Assembly: GCA_035539135.1 (NCBI GenBank)
Contig: DATLJD010000002.1
Coordinates: 1 to 64,000 of the forward strand
Length of the DNA: 64,000 bases
Source: JABFWF01 sp035539135
GTDB taxonomy: Bacteria; Pseudomonadota; Gammaproteobacteria; Xanthomonadales; Xanthomonadaceae
Reading direction: 5' to 3'
The position numbers and the translations under genes were made by a program. The number at the start of each line of letters is the position of its first letter. Position 1 is the first letter of the stretch. The notes beneath the pieces were generated by a model, which ran no database searches, was not told the DNA's origin, and saw only the letters and a list, made by a program, of their open reading frames with translations. This document shows, piece after piece, positions 33,337 to 41,782 of this stretch.

Positions 33337-34464
33337 ATGCCAGCCATCCGGCCGCTGCGCCTCCACCTGCTGGCCGCCTGCGCGGCTGGGCTCCTGGTTG
33401 CCGCCGGCGCGCACGCCGCGCCGCCCGCGCTGTCGCCGGCCGAGGCCGGCCTGCTGGACCGGATCTCCGCCGACTCGATGCGCGGCCACCTGTCCTTCCT
33501 CGCGTCCGACGCGCTGGAAGGCCGCGGCACGCCCTCGCGCGGGCTCGACATCGCCGCCGAGTACATCGCCGCGCAGTTCCGCCGCGCCGGGCTGGAGCCG
33601 CTGGGCGACGACGGCTATTTCCAGACCGCCGACTGGCGCGCGATCGCGCCGGAGCGCGAACGCGCGCGCTACGCCGACGCGCCTGCACCGCTGCTCGTGC
33701 GCAACGTCGCCGGCGTGCTGCGCGGTTCCGATCCGGCACTCGCGGACACCTACGTGCTGGTCACCGCGCACTACGACCACGTGGGCCTGCGCGAGGGCGA
33801 GGGCGACCAGCTCTACAACGGCGCCAACGACGACGGCAGCGGCACGGTGTCGGTGATCGAGCTGGCGCACGCCTTCGCCGCGATGAAGGAACGGCCCAGG
33901 CGCAGCATCGTCTTCCTTACCGTGTTCGGCGAGGAGCACGGGCTGGTCGGCTCGCGCTATTACGGCGCGCACCCGCTGGTGCCGGTGGCGAGCACGGTGG
34001 CCGACATCAACCTCGAGCAGGTCGGCCGCACCGACGACAGCGAGGGCCCGCAGGTGCGCGCGGCGGCGGTCACCGGCTTCGACTATTCGGACGTGGGCAG
34101 GGTGCTGCGCGTGGCCGGCGAACGCACCGGCACCCGTATCGGCAAGCACCCGGTCAACAGCGACAAGTACTTCGCCCACAGCGACAACCAGGCGCTGGCC
34201 GACCTCGGCGTGCCGGCGCACACCATCAGCGTCGCCTACGCCTTCCCGGACTACCACGGCCCGGCCGACACCTGGGACAAGATCGACTACGCCAACATGG
34301 CGGCGATCGACCGCACCGTCGCGCTGGCGGTGCTGACCATCGCCAACGACCCGCAGCCGCCGCGCTGGAACGCGGACAACCCGCGCGCGGCGAAGTACCT
34401 GCAGGCGGCACGCGAACTGGCGGCGCCGGCCGGCGCGCCTGCCGCGCCGGCGACGGCGAAGTAG
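33337..34464 (+). CDS. M28 family peptidase, secreted, compact form
   Basis: The 375-residue enzyme has a signal peptide ending near AHA (24-27) and an M28 domain without the inserted PA domain seen in the paralogue at 228. Metal-site residues are H145 and D147 (AHYDHVG), D165 (NGANDD), E199-E200 (FGEEHG), an acidic residue in DINLEQ and H281 (FAHSDN). The tail is Ala/Pro-rich. It is likely a periplasmic aminopeptidase. The start at 33337 places the signal peptide directly at the N-terminus. It is 28 bases ahead of the DUF1294 gene. Confidence 0.9.
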   Translation: MPAIRPLRLHLLAACAAGLLVAAGAHAAPPALSPAEAGLLDRISADSMRGHLSFLASDALEGRGTPSRGLDIAAEYIAAQFRRAGLEPLGDDGYFQTADWRAIAPERERARYADAPAPLLVRNVAGVLRGSDPALADTYVLVTAHYDHVGLREGEGDQLYNGANDDGSGTVSVIELAHAFAAMKERPRRSIVFLTVFGEEHGLVGSRYYGAHPLVPVASTVADINLEQVGRTDDSEGPQVRAAAVTGFDYSDVGRVLRVAGERTGTRIGKHPVNSDKYFAHSDNQALADLGVPAHTISVAYAFPDYHGPADTWDKIDYANMAAIDRTVALAVLTIANDPQPPRWNADNPRAAKYLQAARELAAPAGAPAAPATAK

Positions 34465-34492
34465 GGGCGCGCGGAAAAAAAAGGGGGCAGGG

Positions 34493-35089
34493 ATGCGCTA
34501 CGCCGGACGCGTCACCGACTGGCACGACGACAAGGGCTACGGCTTCGTCGTCCATCACGGCGGCGGCGACCGCGCGTTCCTGCACATCAAGGCCTTCGAG
34601 CGGCCGGGGCGGCGTCCGGTGGTCGGGGATTTGCTGTCGTACGCGATGGAGCGCGACGCGCGCGGCCGGCTCAACGCCGTGCAGGTGCGCTACGCGGGCG
34701 CCCGGCCGATTCCGCGCAAGGGACGCGAGGCGACGACGCTGCGCTTCCATCCGCCGCGCAGGGTGCTCGCGCTGCTGGCCTTCGCCGCGCTCGCGCTGCT
34801 GGCCTGGCGCGGTGTCCTGCCCTGGCCACTGCTGTGGGTGTACGCCGGCGCCAGCGCGGCAACGTTCATGGCTTACGCCTGGGACAAGCACGCCGCCGAG
34901 CGCGGCGCCTGGCGTACCCGCGAAAGCACCTTGCACAGCCTCGCGCTCGTCGGCGGCTGGCCCGGCGCGCTGCTGGCGCAGGGCGTGCTCCGGCACAAGT
35001 CGAGCAAGGCGGAATTCCAGTGGGTGTTCTGGATCACCGTGCTGCTCAACTGCGGCGCGCTCGCGTGGTGGCTGCGCGCCGCGGGATGA
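34493..35089 (+). CDS. Cold-shock-domain plus DUF1294 membrane protein
   Basis: The 198-residue protein fuses an N-terminal cold-shock-like domain (about 1-65, with KGYGFVVHHGGGDRAFLHI replacing the RNP motifs) to a DUF1294 membrane domain with three to four helices. The latter carries YAWDKHAAERGAWRTRE and GWPGALLAQ...RHKSSKAEFQ, typical of the family. The fusion is known in proteobacteria. Nucleic-acid binding at the membrane is the natural guess; no function is proven. AGGGGGCAGGG precedes the ATG. Confidence 0.9.
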   Translation: MRYAGRVTDWHDDKGYGFVVHHGGGDRAFLHIKAFERPGRRPVVGDLLSYAMERDARGRLNAVQVRYAGARPIPRKGREATTLRFHPPRRVLALLAFAALALLAWRGVLPWPLLWVYAGASAATFMAYAWDKHAAERGAWRTRESTLHSLALVGGWPGALLAQGVLRHKSSKAEFQWVFWITVLLNCGALAWWLRAAG

Positions 35090-35100
35090 CGCTCCATCCG

Positions 35101-35127
35101 GCGCGGGCCACACCCAGCGGCCCGCGC
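35101..35127. terminator. Shared hairpin between convergent genes
   Basis: A perfect 9-base-pair stem (35101-35109 with 35119-35127) lies between the stops of the DUF1294 gene and the leftward metallothionein-like gene. It lacks T tracts, so it may act with Rho or as a stabilising hairpin. Confidence 0.5.
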
Positions 35128-35138
35128 CGTAGCGGGAC

Positions 35139-35282
35139 TCAACGCGAACCGCACTGGCAGGGAGTGCCCTGCTGGCAGCCGCACTGGCAGGCGGTCGCGG
35201 CGGGGGCGGCGTCCTGGCAGCCGCAGGCGCAGCTGGCGCCGGGGCAGAGGGTGCAGGCGCAGCGGGTGGTTTCGGTGTTCAT
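35139..35282 (-). CDS. Metallothionein-like 47-residue Cys-rich protein
   Basis: Translating the minus strand from ATG at 35282 gives 47 residues with 11 cysteines: C8, C10, C13, C18, C20, C22, C32, C34, C36, C42 and C44. They lie in CxC and CxxC clusters (RCACTLC, SCACGC, CQCGC, PCQCG). There are no aromatic residues, and nearly all other residues are small or polar. The start TETTRCACTLC resembles bacterial SmtA/BmtA-type metallothioneins, but their middle domain is missing. It should chelate Zn, Cu or Cd. AGGAG sits eight bases before the ATG. It is divergent from an AraC-type regulator, about 105 bases apart. Confidence 0.8.
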   Translation of the reverse strand: MNTETTRCACTLCPGASCACGCQDAAPAATACQCGCQQGTPCQCGSR

Positions 35283-35386
35283 GGCGGATCTCCTGAAGGT
35301 CGGGGATGGCGGGCCGGGAGTGGCCTGCGGCGCGCATTCTGGGCACCATCGCCGGGGCGGTATTGAACGAAAGGGCTGACCCGCGC

Positions 35387-36193
35387 ATGGCCACGACGGA
35401 GCCCGCAGTGGAGTCGCGCAGGCGCCCGGTCGCCGGCGTCGGCCGGGTCATGGCCTGGCCGGGCGGCAGCCTGTGGATCGGCCGCCACTTCGGCGCGATC
35501 CAGGACCATGCGCACCACGCGATCCAGCTGTCGCTGACGCTGGAGGGCGCGTTCCGCGTCCAGGCCGCGGGCTGGACCGACTGGCGCGTTGCGCACGGCA
35601 TGGTCGTGCTGCCCGATCGCCGCCATCGGCTGGACGCTTCGGGCCTGGCGGTCGCGACGCTGTTCGTGGAACCGAACTCGGGCCCGGGCGCCGCGTTGCA
35701 GGCGCGCTTCGCCGGCGCCGACGTGGCGCTGCTGCCGGCCACGGAAGCCGAAGCGGCGGTGCGGCACCTGCGCGCGCACTACGCCGCGTCCGCTTCCGAC
35801 GACCTGCTGTCGGGCATGGCGCGCGGCGCGATCTGCCGCATCGCCGGCGATCCGCGCGCCGCGCCCGCGTCCGATCCACGCATCACCGCCGCGCTGGCGT
35901 GGATGCGCGCGCGCCTGGCCACGCCGATCCGGCTGGCCGAAGTGGCGGCCGCGGTGCATCTGTCGCCCGGCCGCTTCCGCCACCTGTTCGTGGCACAGAC
36001 CGGCACCTCGCTGCGCGCCTGGCTGTTGTGGGCGCGGGTGGAGCAGGCGATGGCGCTGGGCCTGCATGGCCACTCCTGGACCGACGCCGCGCAGGACGCC
36101 GGTTTCGCCGATGCCGCCCACCTGACCCGCACCTGCCGGCGCATGTTCGGCGTGTCGCCGACGATGCTGGTGCACGAAGGCGGCCCGGCGTAA
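35387..36193 (+). CDS. AraC-family transcriptional regulator
   Basis: The 268-residue protein has an N-terminal cupin-like sensing part (about 20-150, with DHAHHAIQLSLTLEGAF) and a C-terminal AraC double helix-turn-helix (about 165-262). The latter shows LAEVAAAVHLSPGRFRHLF and DAAQDAGFADAAHLTRTCRR. The His-rich DHAHH could bind a metal, which would suit regulation of the divergent metallothionein-like gene; this is inference. The start at 35387 was chosen as the first ATG with a plausible N-terminus. Confidence 0.88.
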   Translation: MATTEPAVESRRRPVAGVGRVMAWPGGSLWIGRHFGAIQDHAHHAIQLSLTLEGAFRVQAAGWTDWRVAHGMVVLPDRRHRLDASGLAVATLFVEPNSGPGAALQARFAGADVALLPATEAEAAVRHLRAHYAASASDDLLSGMARGAICRIAGDPRAAPASDPRITAALAWMRARLATPIRLAEVAAAVHLSPGRFRHLFVAQTGTSLRAWLLWARVEQAMALGLHGHSWTDAAQDAGFADAAHLTRTCRRMFGVSPTMLVHEGGPA

Positions 36194-36230
36194 CGGCTAG
36201 CATGGCCGCCTCCCCGCACGCGACGCCGCC

Positions 36231-36857
36231 ATGACGCCCCTGCCCGTGCTCGTGCTCGACCTGGTCGGCACCTTCGCCTTCGCGATCAGCGGGGCGACGG
36301 TGGGCGTGCGCAAGCACCTCGACCTGTTCGGCGTGCTGGTGCTGTCGTTCGCCGCGGCCACCGCCGGCGGCATCACCCGCGACTTCCTGATCGGCGCGAC
36401 GCCGCCGGTCGCGCTGGTGGACTGGCGCTATCTGCTGGTGTCGGTGCTGGCGGGCCTGGCGACGTTCTACGCCTACGAACGGGTCGAGCGTCTGCGCAAT
36501 CCGGTGCAGTTGTTCGACGCGGTCGGGCTGGCGGTGTTCGCGGTCACCGGCGCGGCGAAGGCGCTGGCATTCGGGCTGGGACCGGCCGGCGCGGTGCTGC
36601 TCGGCATGCTCACCGGCATCGGCGGCGGCATCGCGCGCGACGTGCTGGTCTCGGACATCCCCGCGGTGCTGCGCCGCGAGCTGTACGCGGTGGCCGCGCT
36701 GCTCGGCGCGGCCTGCGTGGTGGCAGGCGAGGCCCTGCACTGGCCGCCGGCGGCCGCCGCGAGTGGCGGCGCGGCGGCCTGCTTCGTGCTGCGCTTCCTC
36801 GCGATCCGCCGCGGCTGGCAGCTGCCGGTGGCGCGGCCGCGCGACGGACGCGAGTGA
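36231..36857 (+). CDS. TRIC/UPF0126 family membrane protein (YicG-like)
   Basis: The 208-residue protein has six to seven membrane helices in two repeats with the family's GlyGly motifs: AATAGGITRDFLIGATPP in the first and GIGGGIARDVLVSDIPAVLR in the second. The family forms trimeric channels for potassium or other cations, or transports glycine in some bacteria. It lies 37 bases after the AraC stop and may be co-transcribed. Confidence 0.9.
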   Translation: MTPLPVLVLDLVGTFAFAISGATVGVRKHLDLFGVLVLSFAAATAGGITRDFLIGATPPVALVDWRYLLVSVLAGLATFYAYERVERLRNPVQLFDAVGLAVFAVTGAAKALAFGLGPAGAVLLGMLTGIGGGIARDVLVSDIPAVLRRELYAVAALLGAACVVAGEALHWPPAAAASGGAAACFVLRFLAIRRGWQLPVARPRDGRE

Positions 36858-36864
36858 CGCGCGC

Positions 36865-37380
36865 TCAGCCCTCGCTCTTGCGCACGTGCGGCGCGAGGTG
36901 GCGCATGAAGTCGCTCTTGCCGATCTGCGCGCCGGCGTTGCGCAGGATCGCGTAGGCGATCGTGATGTGGAAGTACAGGTTGGGCAGCAGGTAGTCGGCG
37001 ACGTAGGCGTGGCCGGGGCGCTCGGCGTAGGCGCCCGGGCCGAGGCCGATCCGCTTGACCTGGTCGAGCTGGCTGTCGTCCACGGAAATCGCCGCGACCA
37101 GCGCCTGGGTGTCGGCGATGTGCCGGCGTGCCTGTTCGAAGCTGGCCACGTCCACCTTGAGGTTGTCGATCGGCTGCCCCGCGCACCACTGGGCGAAGCC
37201 GCGGGGCTGGTTGCAGGCCAGCGCGACCTGGCCGGCGAACGGGAACATGTCGGGCGCGAGCCGGCGCTGCAGGATCTCGTCCTCGGGGTAGTGCTGCTCG
37301 GCGACGTCGAGCAGGTGCGCGAGGGTGTCGAGGCGGCTGGCGAACAGTTCCTTGATCTGGGCGATCGTGTGCATGGACAT
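36865..37380 (-). CDS. DUF1993 domain protein
   Basis: The 171-residue helical protein matches DUF1993, a DinB-like four-helix fold. It has LAPDMFPFAGQVALAC near residues 41-57 and a C-terminal LPNLYFHITIAYAILRNAGAQIGKSDFM (residues about 132-160). The function is unknown. The start is the first ATG of ATG-TCC-ATG at 37380. It is convergent with the TRIC gene (seven-base gap) and divergent from the secreted protein at 37642; the 261-base gap between those starts shows no gene. Confidence 0.87.
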   Translation of the reverse strand: MSMHTIAQIKELFASRLDTLAHLLDVAEQHYPEDEILQRRLAPDMFPFAGQVALACNQPRGFAQWCAGQPIDNLKVDVASFEQARRHIADTQALVAAISVDDSQLDQVKRIGLGPGAYAERPGHAYVADYLLPNLYFHITIAYAILRNAGAQIGKSDFMRHLAPHVRKSEG

Positions 37381-37641
37381 GGAGGTTTCCTGCGTGGATG
37401 CGGGGTGGCGCACAGGGTAGGCAGCGCGCGCCTGGACGAACAGCGTGGAAGCGGGGAATGAGCGTCCCGGGTGCGGGCCAATCGGCGCGCGCGCCGGCGT
37501 GACGATTATGCGCGCGGTCCGCCGCGCGGCGCAGCGCCTGAACCGTTGCCCCGCCGGGCGCGCGCGCCGCGGCCTCGTTTCACCCGGGTTGCACCCGGGC
37601 CCCGCCAACTTCGCTCGCAGGTCCATCGAACGGAGCACCCC

Positions 37642-38013
37642 ATGCGCAAGTGGATCCTCGCAAGCTGCCTCGCCCTGGTCGCCAGCGTGGCCCAGGCCGA
37701 CGGCGTGGAGAACAAGTGGCGGCTGGAGTTCAGCGGCAACGCCGAATCCGACGGCCGCATCGTGCTGGAACTGGCGCCGGCGCAGGGCGAACCGATCCGC
37801 GCCAGCGTCGACATCGCCGACGGCCTCGGCGAGAACGCGGTCGCCGAGACCGTGCGCGCGGCGCTGCAGAAGCAGGCCGGCCAGCGCTACAGCGTCGAGA
37901 CCGACGACGGCGAGGACGTGCTGCTGAAGAAGCAGGACGGCCAGCAGGACTTCGTGGTCACCGTGGTCGAGAACACGGTGCAGGGCGTGCGGGTGGACAT
38001 CGACAGCGAGTAG
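37642..38013 (+). CDS. Secreted protein of unknown function
   Basis: This 123-residue protein has a clear signal peptide (RKWILASCLALVASVAQA, cleaved near residue 20). The mature part is an acidic, beta-strand-rich domain of about 100 residues with no motif I recognise. It may be a small periplasmic binding or inhibitor protein. It is convergent with the patatin gene, with a 22-base gap. The start at 37642 sits after CGGAG. Confidence 0.78.
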   Translation: MRKWILASCLALVASVAQADGVENKWRLEFSGNAESDGRIVLELAPAQGEPIRASVDIADGLGENAVAETVRAALQKQAGQRYSVETDDGEDVLLKKQDGQQDFVVTVVENTVQGVRVDIDSE

Positions 38014-38035
38014 GGACGCAGGGCCGCGCGGTGCG

Positions 38036-39247
38036 TCACAGCCAGCGCAGGAAGCGCCGGTGGCTGTTGCGCATCGCGCGGCGCACGATCGCCGCGTCGC
38101 GGTAGTCCGGGTACGGCCAGGCGGTCGGCGCGTCGGCGTCGAGGCGGAAGCGCATCGCGTCGGTGCACATCCAGTAGCCGTGGTTGACGAGGATCGCGAA
38201 CTCGGCGTCGGAGAACGCATCGAGGTCGGTGCGGCAGCGGCCGATCACCGATTCGATCAGCTCCTGTGGATAGCCGCCGGCCGGCACCGGCGCGCCATTG
38301 AGGCCCCAGTACGCGCCGTCGTAGTCGCCATGCGCGCGCTGGCCGAAGAACAGCCGCTTGCGCAGCGAGCGCGCCTGGTTGGTCACCACTTCGGTGTAGC
38401 GGCGCAGGCGGAACAGCCAGGAATTGCCGGCCTTGAACGCGAACGGCGCGCCGGCGTCGGAGACGAGCACCCGCGCGTAGCGGCGCAGCGCCGGTTCCAT
38501 CGCCAGGTTGTCGTAGACGCCGCCGTCGCTGAGCTGGATGCGCCCGCGCAGCGTGTCGGCGTCGGGTCCGCGGTAGCCCTTGCGGCGGAAGTCGGCGGCC
38601 TTGGCGCGTACCCGCACCGGACCTAATACCGGCGGGAACGACGAGGACGCGGCGACCGCGCGGGCGAGGGTGGCGCGCGGTTCATGCAGGTAGCCGGCGA
38701 GGTAGTCGCCGACCCGTTCGCGCGAGTACACCCAGTTGACGCCGAAGGTGAGGTCGGTGGCGCAGAACACGAACTGCGGGTGCTTCGGCAGCGTGCGGAT
38801 CGGGATGTCGCCGAACACCCGGCGGTAGCCGCGCTCGAGCAGGCGCACGCGCGGGCCGGGGAAGGCCCAGTCGAACGGCAGGGTCAGCAGCACCGGCCAG
38901 GTGCGCAGGTCGCGCGCGGCGACCGCGCGGAACGACTCGACCACCTCCGCGCGCAGGTCCGCGTTCGCGCACCACGTGGCGAAGTCGTCGCCGCCCGCGC
39001 GCAGGAAGCGGGTCAGCAGCCAGGCCGCGGCGATGCTGCCGCCGGAGACCGCGCTGAACAGCTTCACCTGCGGCAGCACGCCGAGCTCGTGCAGGCGCAG
39101 GAAGGCGCCGAGGTGGAACAGCGCGGCGCGGTAGCCGCCGCCGGACAGGCACAGCGCGGTGCCGGCGCGGGCGCGGCCGGCCGCCGGCTGCTGCGCGTCG
39201 GCCGCGGTCTGCAGCGAGTCCAATGCGACGTCGCGCGGCTTCGTCAC
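38036..39247 (-). CDS. Patatin-like phospholipase
   Basis: The 403-residue protein has the patatin oxyanion hole LSGGGYRAALFHLGAF (about 34-49), a nucleophile Ser in the SAVSGGS block and the catalytic Asp in SDGGVYDN. This dyad hydrolyses acyl chains from phospholipids. The GTG at 39247 is the start. No signal peptide is visible, so it may be cytoplasmic or reach the envelope by another route. It follows the SGNH-hydrolase gene on the same strand (28-base gap), and both suggest lipid or ester turnover. Confidence 0.88.
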   Translation of the reverse strand: MTKPRDVALDSLQTAADAQQPAAGRARAGTALCLSGGGYRAALFHLGAFLRLHELGVLPQVKLFSAVSGGSIAAAWLLTRFLRAGGDDFATWCANADLRAEVVESFRAVAARDLRTWPVLLTLPFDWAFPGPRVRLLERGYRRVFGDIPIRTLPKHPQFVFCATDLTFGVNWVYSRERVGDYLAGYLHEPRATLARAVAASSSFPPVLGPVRVRAKAADFRRKGYRGPDADTLRGRIQLSDGGVYDNLAMEPALRRYARVLVSDAGAPFAFKAGNSWLFRLRRYTEVVTNQARSLRKRLFFGQRAHGDYDGAYWGLNGAPVPAGGYPQELIESVIGRCRTDLDAFSDAEFAILVNHGYWMCTDAMRFRLDADAPTAWPYPDYRDAAIVRRAMRNSHRRFLRWL

Positions 39248-39275
39248 GTGCGGCCTCCGTCCATGCGCCGCCGGC

Positions 39276-40094
39276 TCACAGCAGCACGCCGGTCAGCGCC
39301 GGCTTCCAGCAACGCTTCGCGATCAGCTCGAAGCCGGAGGCGGTCGGGTGGATCTCGTTCTCCCACTGGCGCTGCGTCGTCAGCGTGCCGCGCGAATCCA
39401 CCAGCCGCATGTTGGGATGCTGCGAGACCAGCGCGCGCAGGCGCTCGGCGAACTGGTCGATCAGCCAGCTGGCCAGCACCCGCTGGTACAGCGGATCGGT
39501 GAGGCCGACGCGTTCGAGGTAGGGCTGGATCCACGGCCCCATCCGGATCGGCCCAAGCCGGTAGCCGGCGCCGGACGGCCACACGTAGTCGTAGCTGTGC
39601 ACGTAGATGATCGACTGCGGCGAGAGCAGGTCGCGGTAGCCGATGACCAGGCCGATGTCGGCGATCGCGTAGTCCAGCGCGCGGCCGAACACGGCGAGGT
39701 GGACGTGGTCGAACACCGGCGCCGGCACCGGGCCCCACTGGTAGGGCCCCGGCAGCTGCGGTTCGGCCGCGGTCTTGGTGAACTCCGCCAGCTCGCCGCC
39801 GACGATGTCGTTGCCGCCGGTGGACAGCAGGATCGCGTCGAACTGGAACAGCCCGATCTCGCGCTGCACCCGCGGCAGCGCTTCCTTCCACATCGCGCTG
39901 TCGCGGCCGGCGACGCCTTCGCGCAGGAACAGCGTGCCCTTGAACAGCCGCGCGATCTGCTTGTTGAGGTCGGTCGGGTGCGGCACGTACTGGAACCACG
40001 AGTCGCCGAAGCACAGCGCGCGGCGCGCGGCCGGATACCGCGCGACCGCCGTGTCGAACCGGACCAGGTCGAGGTTGTTGCGGTGGATCTGCAT
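39276..40094 (-). CDS. SGNH/GDSL-family hydrolase
   Basis: The 272-residue protein shows block I as CFGDSWFQY (nucleophile Ser), a block III-like GGNDIVGG, and a C-terminal block V in ENEIHPTASGFELIAKRCW with the catalytic Asp/His region. These are esterase or lipase-like enzymes. No signal peptide is seen. It begins at ATG 40094. About 155 bases covering its first codons and the upstream region are repeated, in damaged form, at 41607-41760. Confidence 0.82.
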   Translation of the reverse strand: MQIHRNNLDLVRFDTAVARYPAARRALCFGDSWFQYVPHPTDLNKQIARLFKGTLFLREGVAGRDSAMWKEALPRVQREIGLFQFDAILLSTGGNDIVGGELAEFTKTAAEPQLPGPYQWGPVPAPVFDHVHLAVFGRALDYAIADIGLVIGYRDLLSPQSIIYVHSYDYVWPSGAGYRLGPIRMGPWIQPYLERVGLTDPLYQRVLASWLIDQFAERLRALVSQHPNMRLVDSRGTLTTQRQWENEIHPTASGFELIAKRCWKPALTGVLL

Positions 40095-40199
40095 CGGCGA
40101 CTCCCCGCGACGGCGTCGCCGCGAGGGTACCGCCGGCCCGGCGCAGGGCGGGAGACGTGACCGGCGGTCACCCACGTTTTGCGCCACAATGGCCCGAAC
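40043..40199. repeat. Intact copy of a duplicated block (SGNH 5' end plus intergenic)
   Basis: This block aligns with 41607-41760 over almost its whole length by eye. Shared strings are CGGACCAGGTCGAGGTTGTT, GCCGGCCCGGCGCAGG, CGGGAGACGTGACCGGCGG and TGCGCCACAATGGCC. It covers the first codons of the SGNH gene and its divergent upstream region. Confidence 0.85.
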
Positions 40200-40217
40200 C
40201 CAGGGGGAGGGCGGGCG

Positions 40218-40700
40218 ATGGGCAGGACGGTAAGCGTGCTGGCGGCCGTGCTGGCAGCGATGGTGGCGGGCGCAGCGCAGGCGACGACGCCGGTGCAGGC
40301 ACAGGGCATCACCGGGCCGGAACTGGCGGCGATCCTGCAGGAAGCGGGCTACCGCGCGCGGCTGGAAACGGACGGGGAAGGCGAGCCGCTGGTGCGCACC
40401 GGCATGGGGGGCGTCGAGGTCGCGATCCTCTTCTACGACTGCAACGCGGACCATCGCTGCAACTCGCTGCAGTTCTCGGCCGGCTTCGATTTGCCGGAGG
40501 GAACGACCGACGCCGTGGTCAACGGCTTCAACCGCGATTACCGCTACGCGCGCGCCTTCCTCGACGAGGAGCGCGATCCCTTCCTGCGCTTCGACTTCGA
40601 GGTCGTGCACACGGCGCAGGCCGAGTACATCCGCAGCCAGATCGACAGTTACGAGCAACTGCTGCCGGAATTCCAGCGCCTGATCGGCTTCAACGGCTAG
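40218..40700 (+). CDS. YbjN-like secreted protein
   Basis: The 160-residue protein has a signal peptide (VLAAMVAGAAQA, cleaved near residue 20) and a YbjN-type domain: ELAAILQEAGYRARLETD, then ILFYDCNADHRCNSLQF and FNRDYRYARAFLDEE. YbjN-domain proteins resemble type III chaperones and have a poorly defined sensory role; here the protein would be periplasmic. The purine-rich GGGGGAGGG lies upstream of ATG 40218. It is divergent from the SGNH gene and lies between the two copies of the duplicated block. Confidence 0.78.
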   Translation: MGRTVSVLAAVLAAMVAGAAQATTPVQAQGITGPELAAILQEAGYRARLETDGEGEPLVRTGMGGVEVAILFYDCNADHRCNSLQFSAGFDLPEGTTDAVVNGFNRDYRYARAFLDEERDPFLRFDFEVVHTAQAEYIRSQIDSYEQLLPEFQRLIGFNG

Positions 40701-40720
40701 CATCGCGCTTCGCCAGCCGA

Positions 40721-40757
40721 TGACGCCCATCGCCTCGTCCGCGCTGCCGCTGGTGCC
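40721..40757 (+). pseudogene. Remnant of the 5' end of the membrane protein gene at 41783
   Basis: ATGACGCCCATCGCC and the next about 20 bases match the start of the gene at 41783, encoding TPIASSALPLV versus TPIAPSTLSPV, after which similarity stops. The rest of 40701-40905 has no gene. It looks like debris from the same rearrangement that made the duplicated SGNH start. Confidence 0.6.
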
Positions 40758-40905
40758 GGGCCGTCATCGTCCATGCCTGCTTCCGCCGCCTCCGCCACGC
40801 CGCTAGGCCTGTCCGCGGGGCGCGGCTGGCGCATGCCCGCTCGTGCTCGCGCACGCCCCGACATCCCCACCGATTCCAACCAGGAAGGCCACGGCCGGAG
40901 GTTCC

Positions 40906-41514
40906 ATGAAGCGTTTGTTCGTTCTCGTCGCACTGCTCGCCGCGCTGCCGCTCACCGGTTGCGTGGCCACGTCCGACTACATGACCCGCAGCACCGCGGC
41001 GGCGCCGACGCCGGCGGCGGACAAGGCGCTGGTGGTGTTCATGCGACCGTCCAATTACGGCGGCGGGATCCAGGCGTCCGTCTACGACGCGACCGGCCCC
41101 GGCGAGGAATTCATCGGCATCGTGTCGGCCAATACCAAGGTGGCCTGGCAGGCGGAGCCGGGTAAACACCTGTTCATGGTGATAGGCGAGAACGCCGACT
41201 TCGTCAACGCGACCCTTGATCCGGGCAAGACGTACTACATCCTGGTCAGTCCGCGCATGGGCGTGTGGAAAGCGCGCTTCTCGCTGCTGCCGATCCACGA
41301 TGATCCCGCCGCGAAGTACAGCCTGCGTTCCGACGACTTCCGCGAGTGGCAGGCCGGCACCTATTTCGTCGAGAAGAGCCCCGCCGCCGAGACCTGGTAC
41401 CGCGAACATGCAGCCAGCGTCGCGGAAAAGCGTGCCGACTACATGGAGCGGTGGAAGACGTCCTCGCCGGAGCAGCAGGCGGAACTGACCGTCCTCCCGG
41501 GCGACGGCGTCTGA
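40906..41514 (+). CDS. Lipoprotein, DUF2846-like
   Basis: The 202-residue protein has a lipoprotein signal (LLAALPLTGC, Cys at residue 19) and a beta-rich domain. KALVVFMRPSNYGGGIQASV, the GKHLFMVIGENADF segment and LDPGKTYYILV resemble DUF2846 proteins, a lipoprotein group with unknown function. The last about 50 residues are helical (YREHAASVAEKRADYMERW). It is probably anchored to the outer membrane. CCGGAGG precedes ATG 40906. Confidence 0.8.
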   Translation: MKRLFVLVALLAALPLTGCVATSDYMTRSTAAAPTPAADKALVVFMRPSNYGGGIQASVYDATGPGEEFIGIVSANTKVAWQAEPGKHLFMVIGENADFVNATLDPGKTYYILVSPRMGVWKARFSLLPIHDDPAAKYSLRSDDFREWQAGTYFVEKSPAAETWYREHAASVAEKRADYMERWKTSSPEQQAELTVLPGDGV

Positions 41515-41606
41515 ATCGCCACGCGCCCGGGCGCGATTCGCCCCGGGGTCCGGTCCCCGGCGCGGGCGCAGCGGCGGCCGCTCCCTTGACGTGGCCTGCG
41601 GCCGGC

Positions 41607-41760
41607 GGACCGCGGCGTCGAAGCGGACCAGGTCGAGGTTGTTGCATGGATCCGCATGAGCGCCTTTCCCGCGATGCGTCGCCGCGGGGGACGGCCGGCC
41701 CGGCGCAGGCGGGAGACGTGACCGGCGGTCACCCCGGGACTGCGCCACAATGGCCGCGAC
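41607..41760 (-). pseudogene. Truncated, frameshifted duplicate of the SGNH hydrolase 5' end
   Basis: Read leftward, ATGCGGATCCATGCAACAACC matches ATGCAGATCCACCGCAACAACC of the intact gene but lacks one base. The N-terminal NNLDLVRFDAAV therefore lies in a different frame from the start codon. After roughly 17 codons the homology ends. The block also includes the duplicated upstream region. Confidence 0.8.
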
Positions 41761-41782
41761 TCCCGGCGCAAACGAGGTCCGC

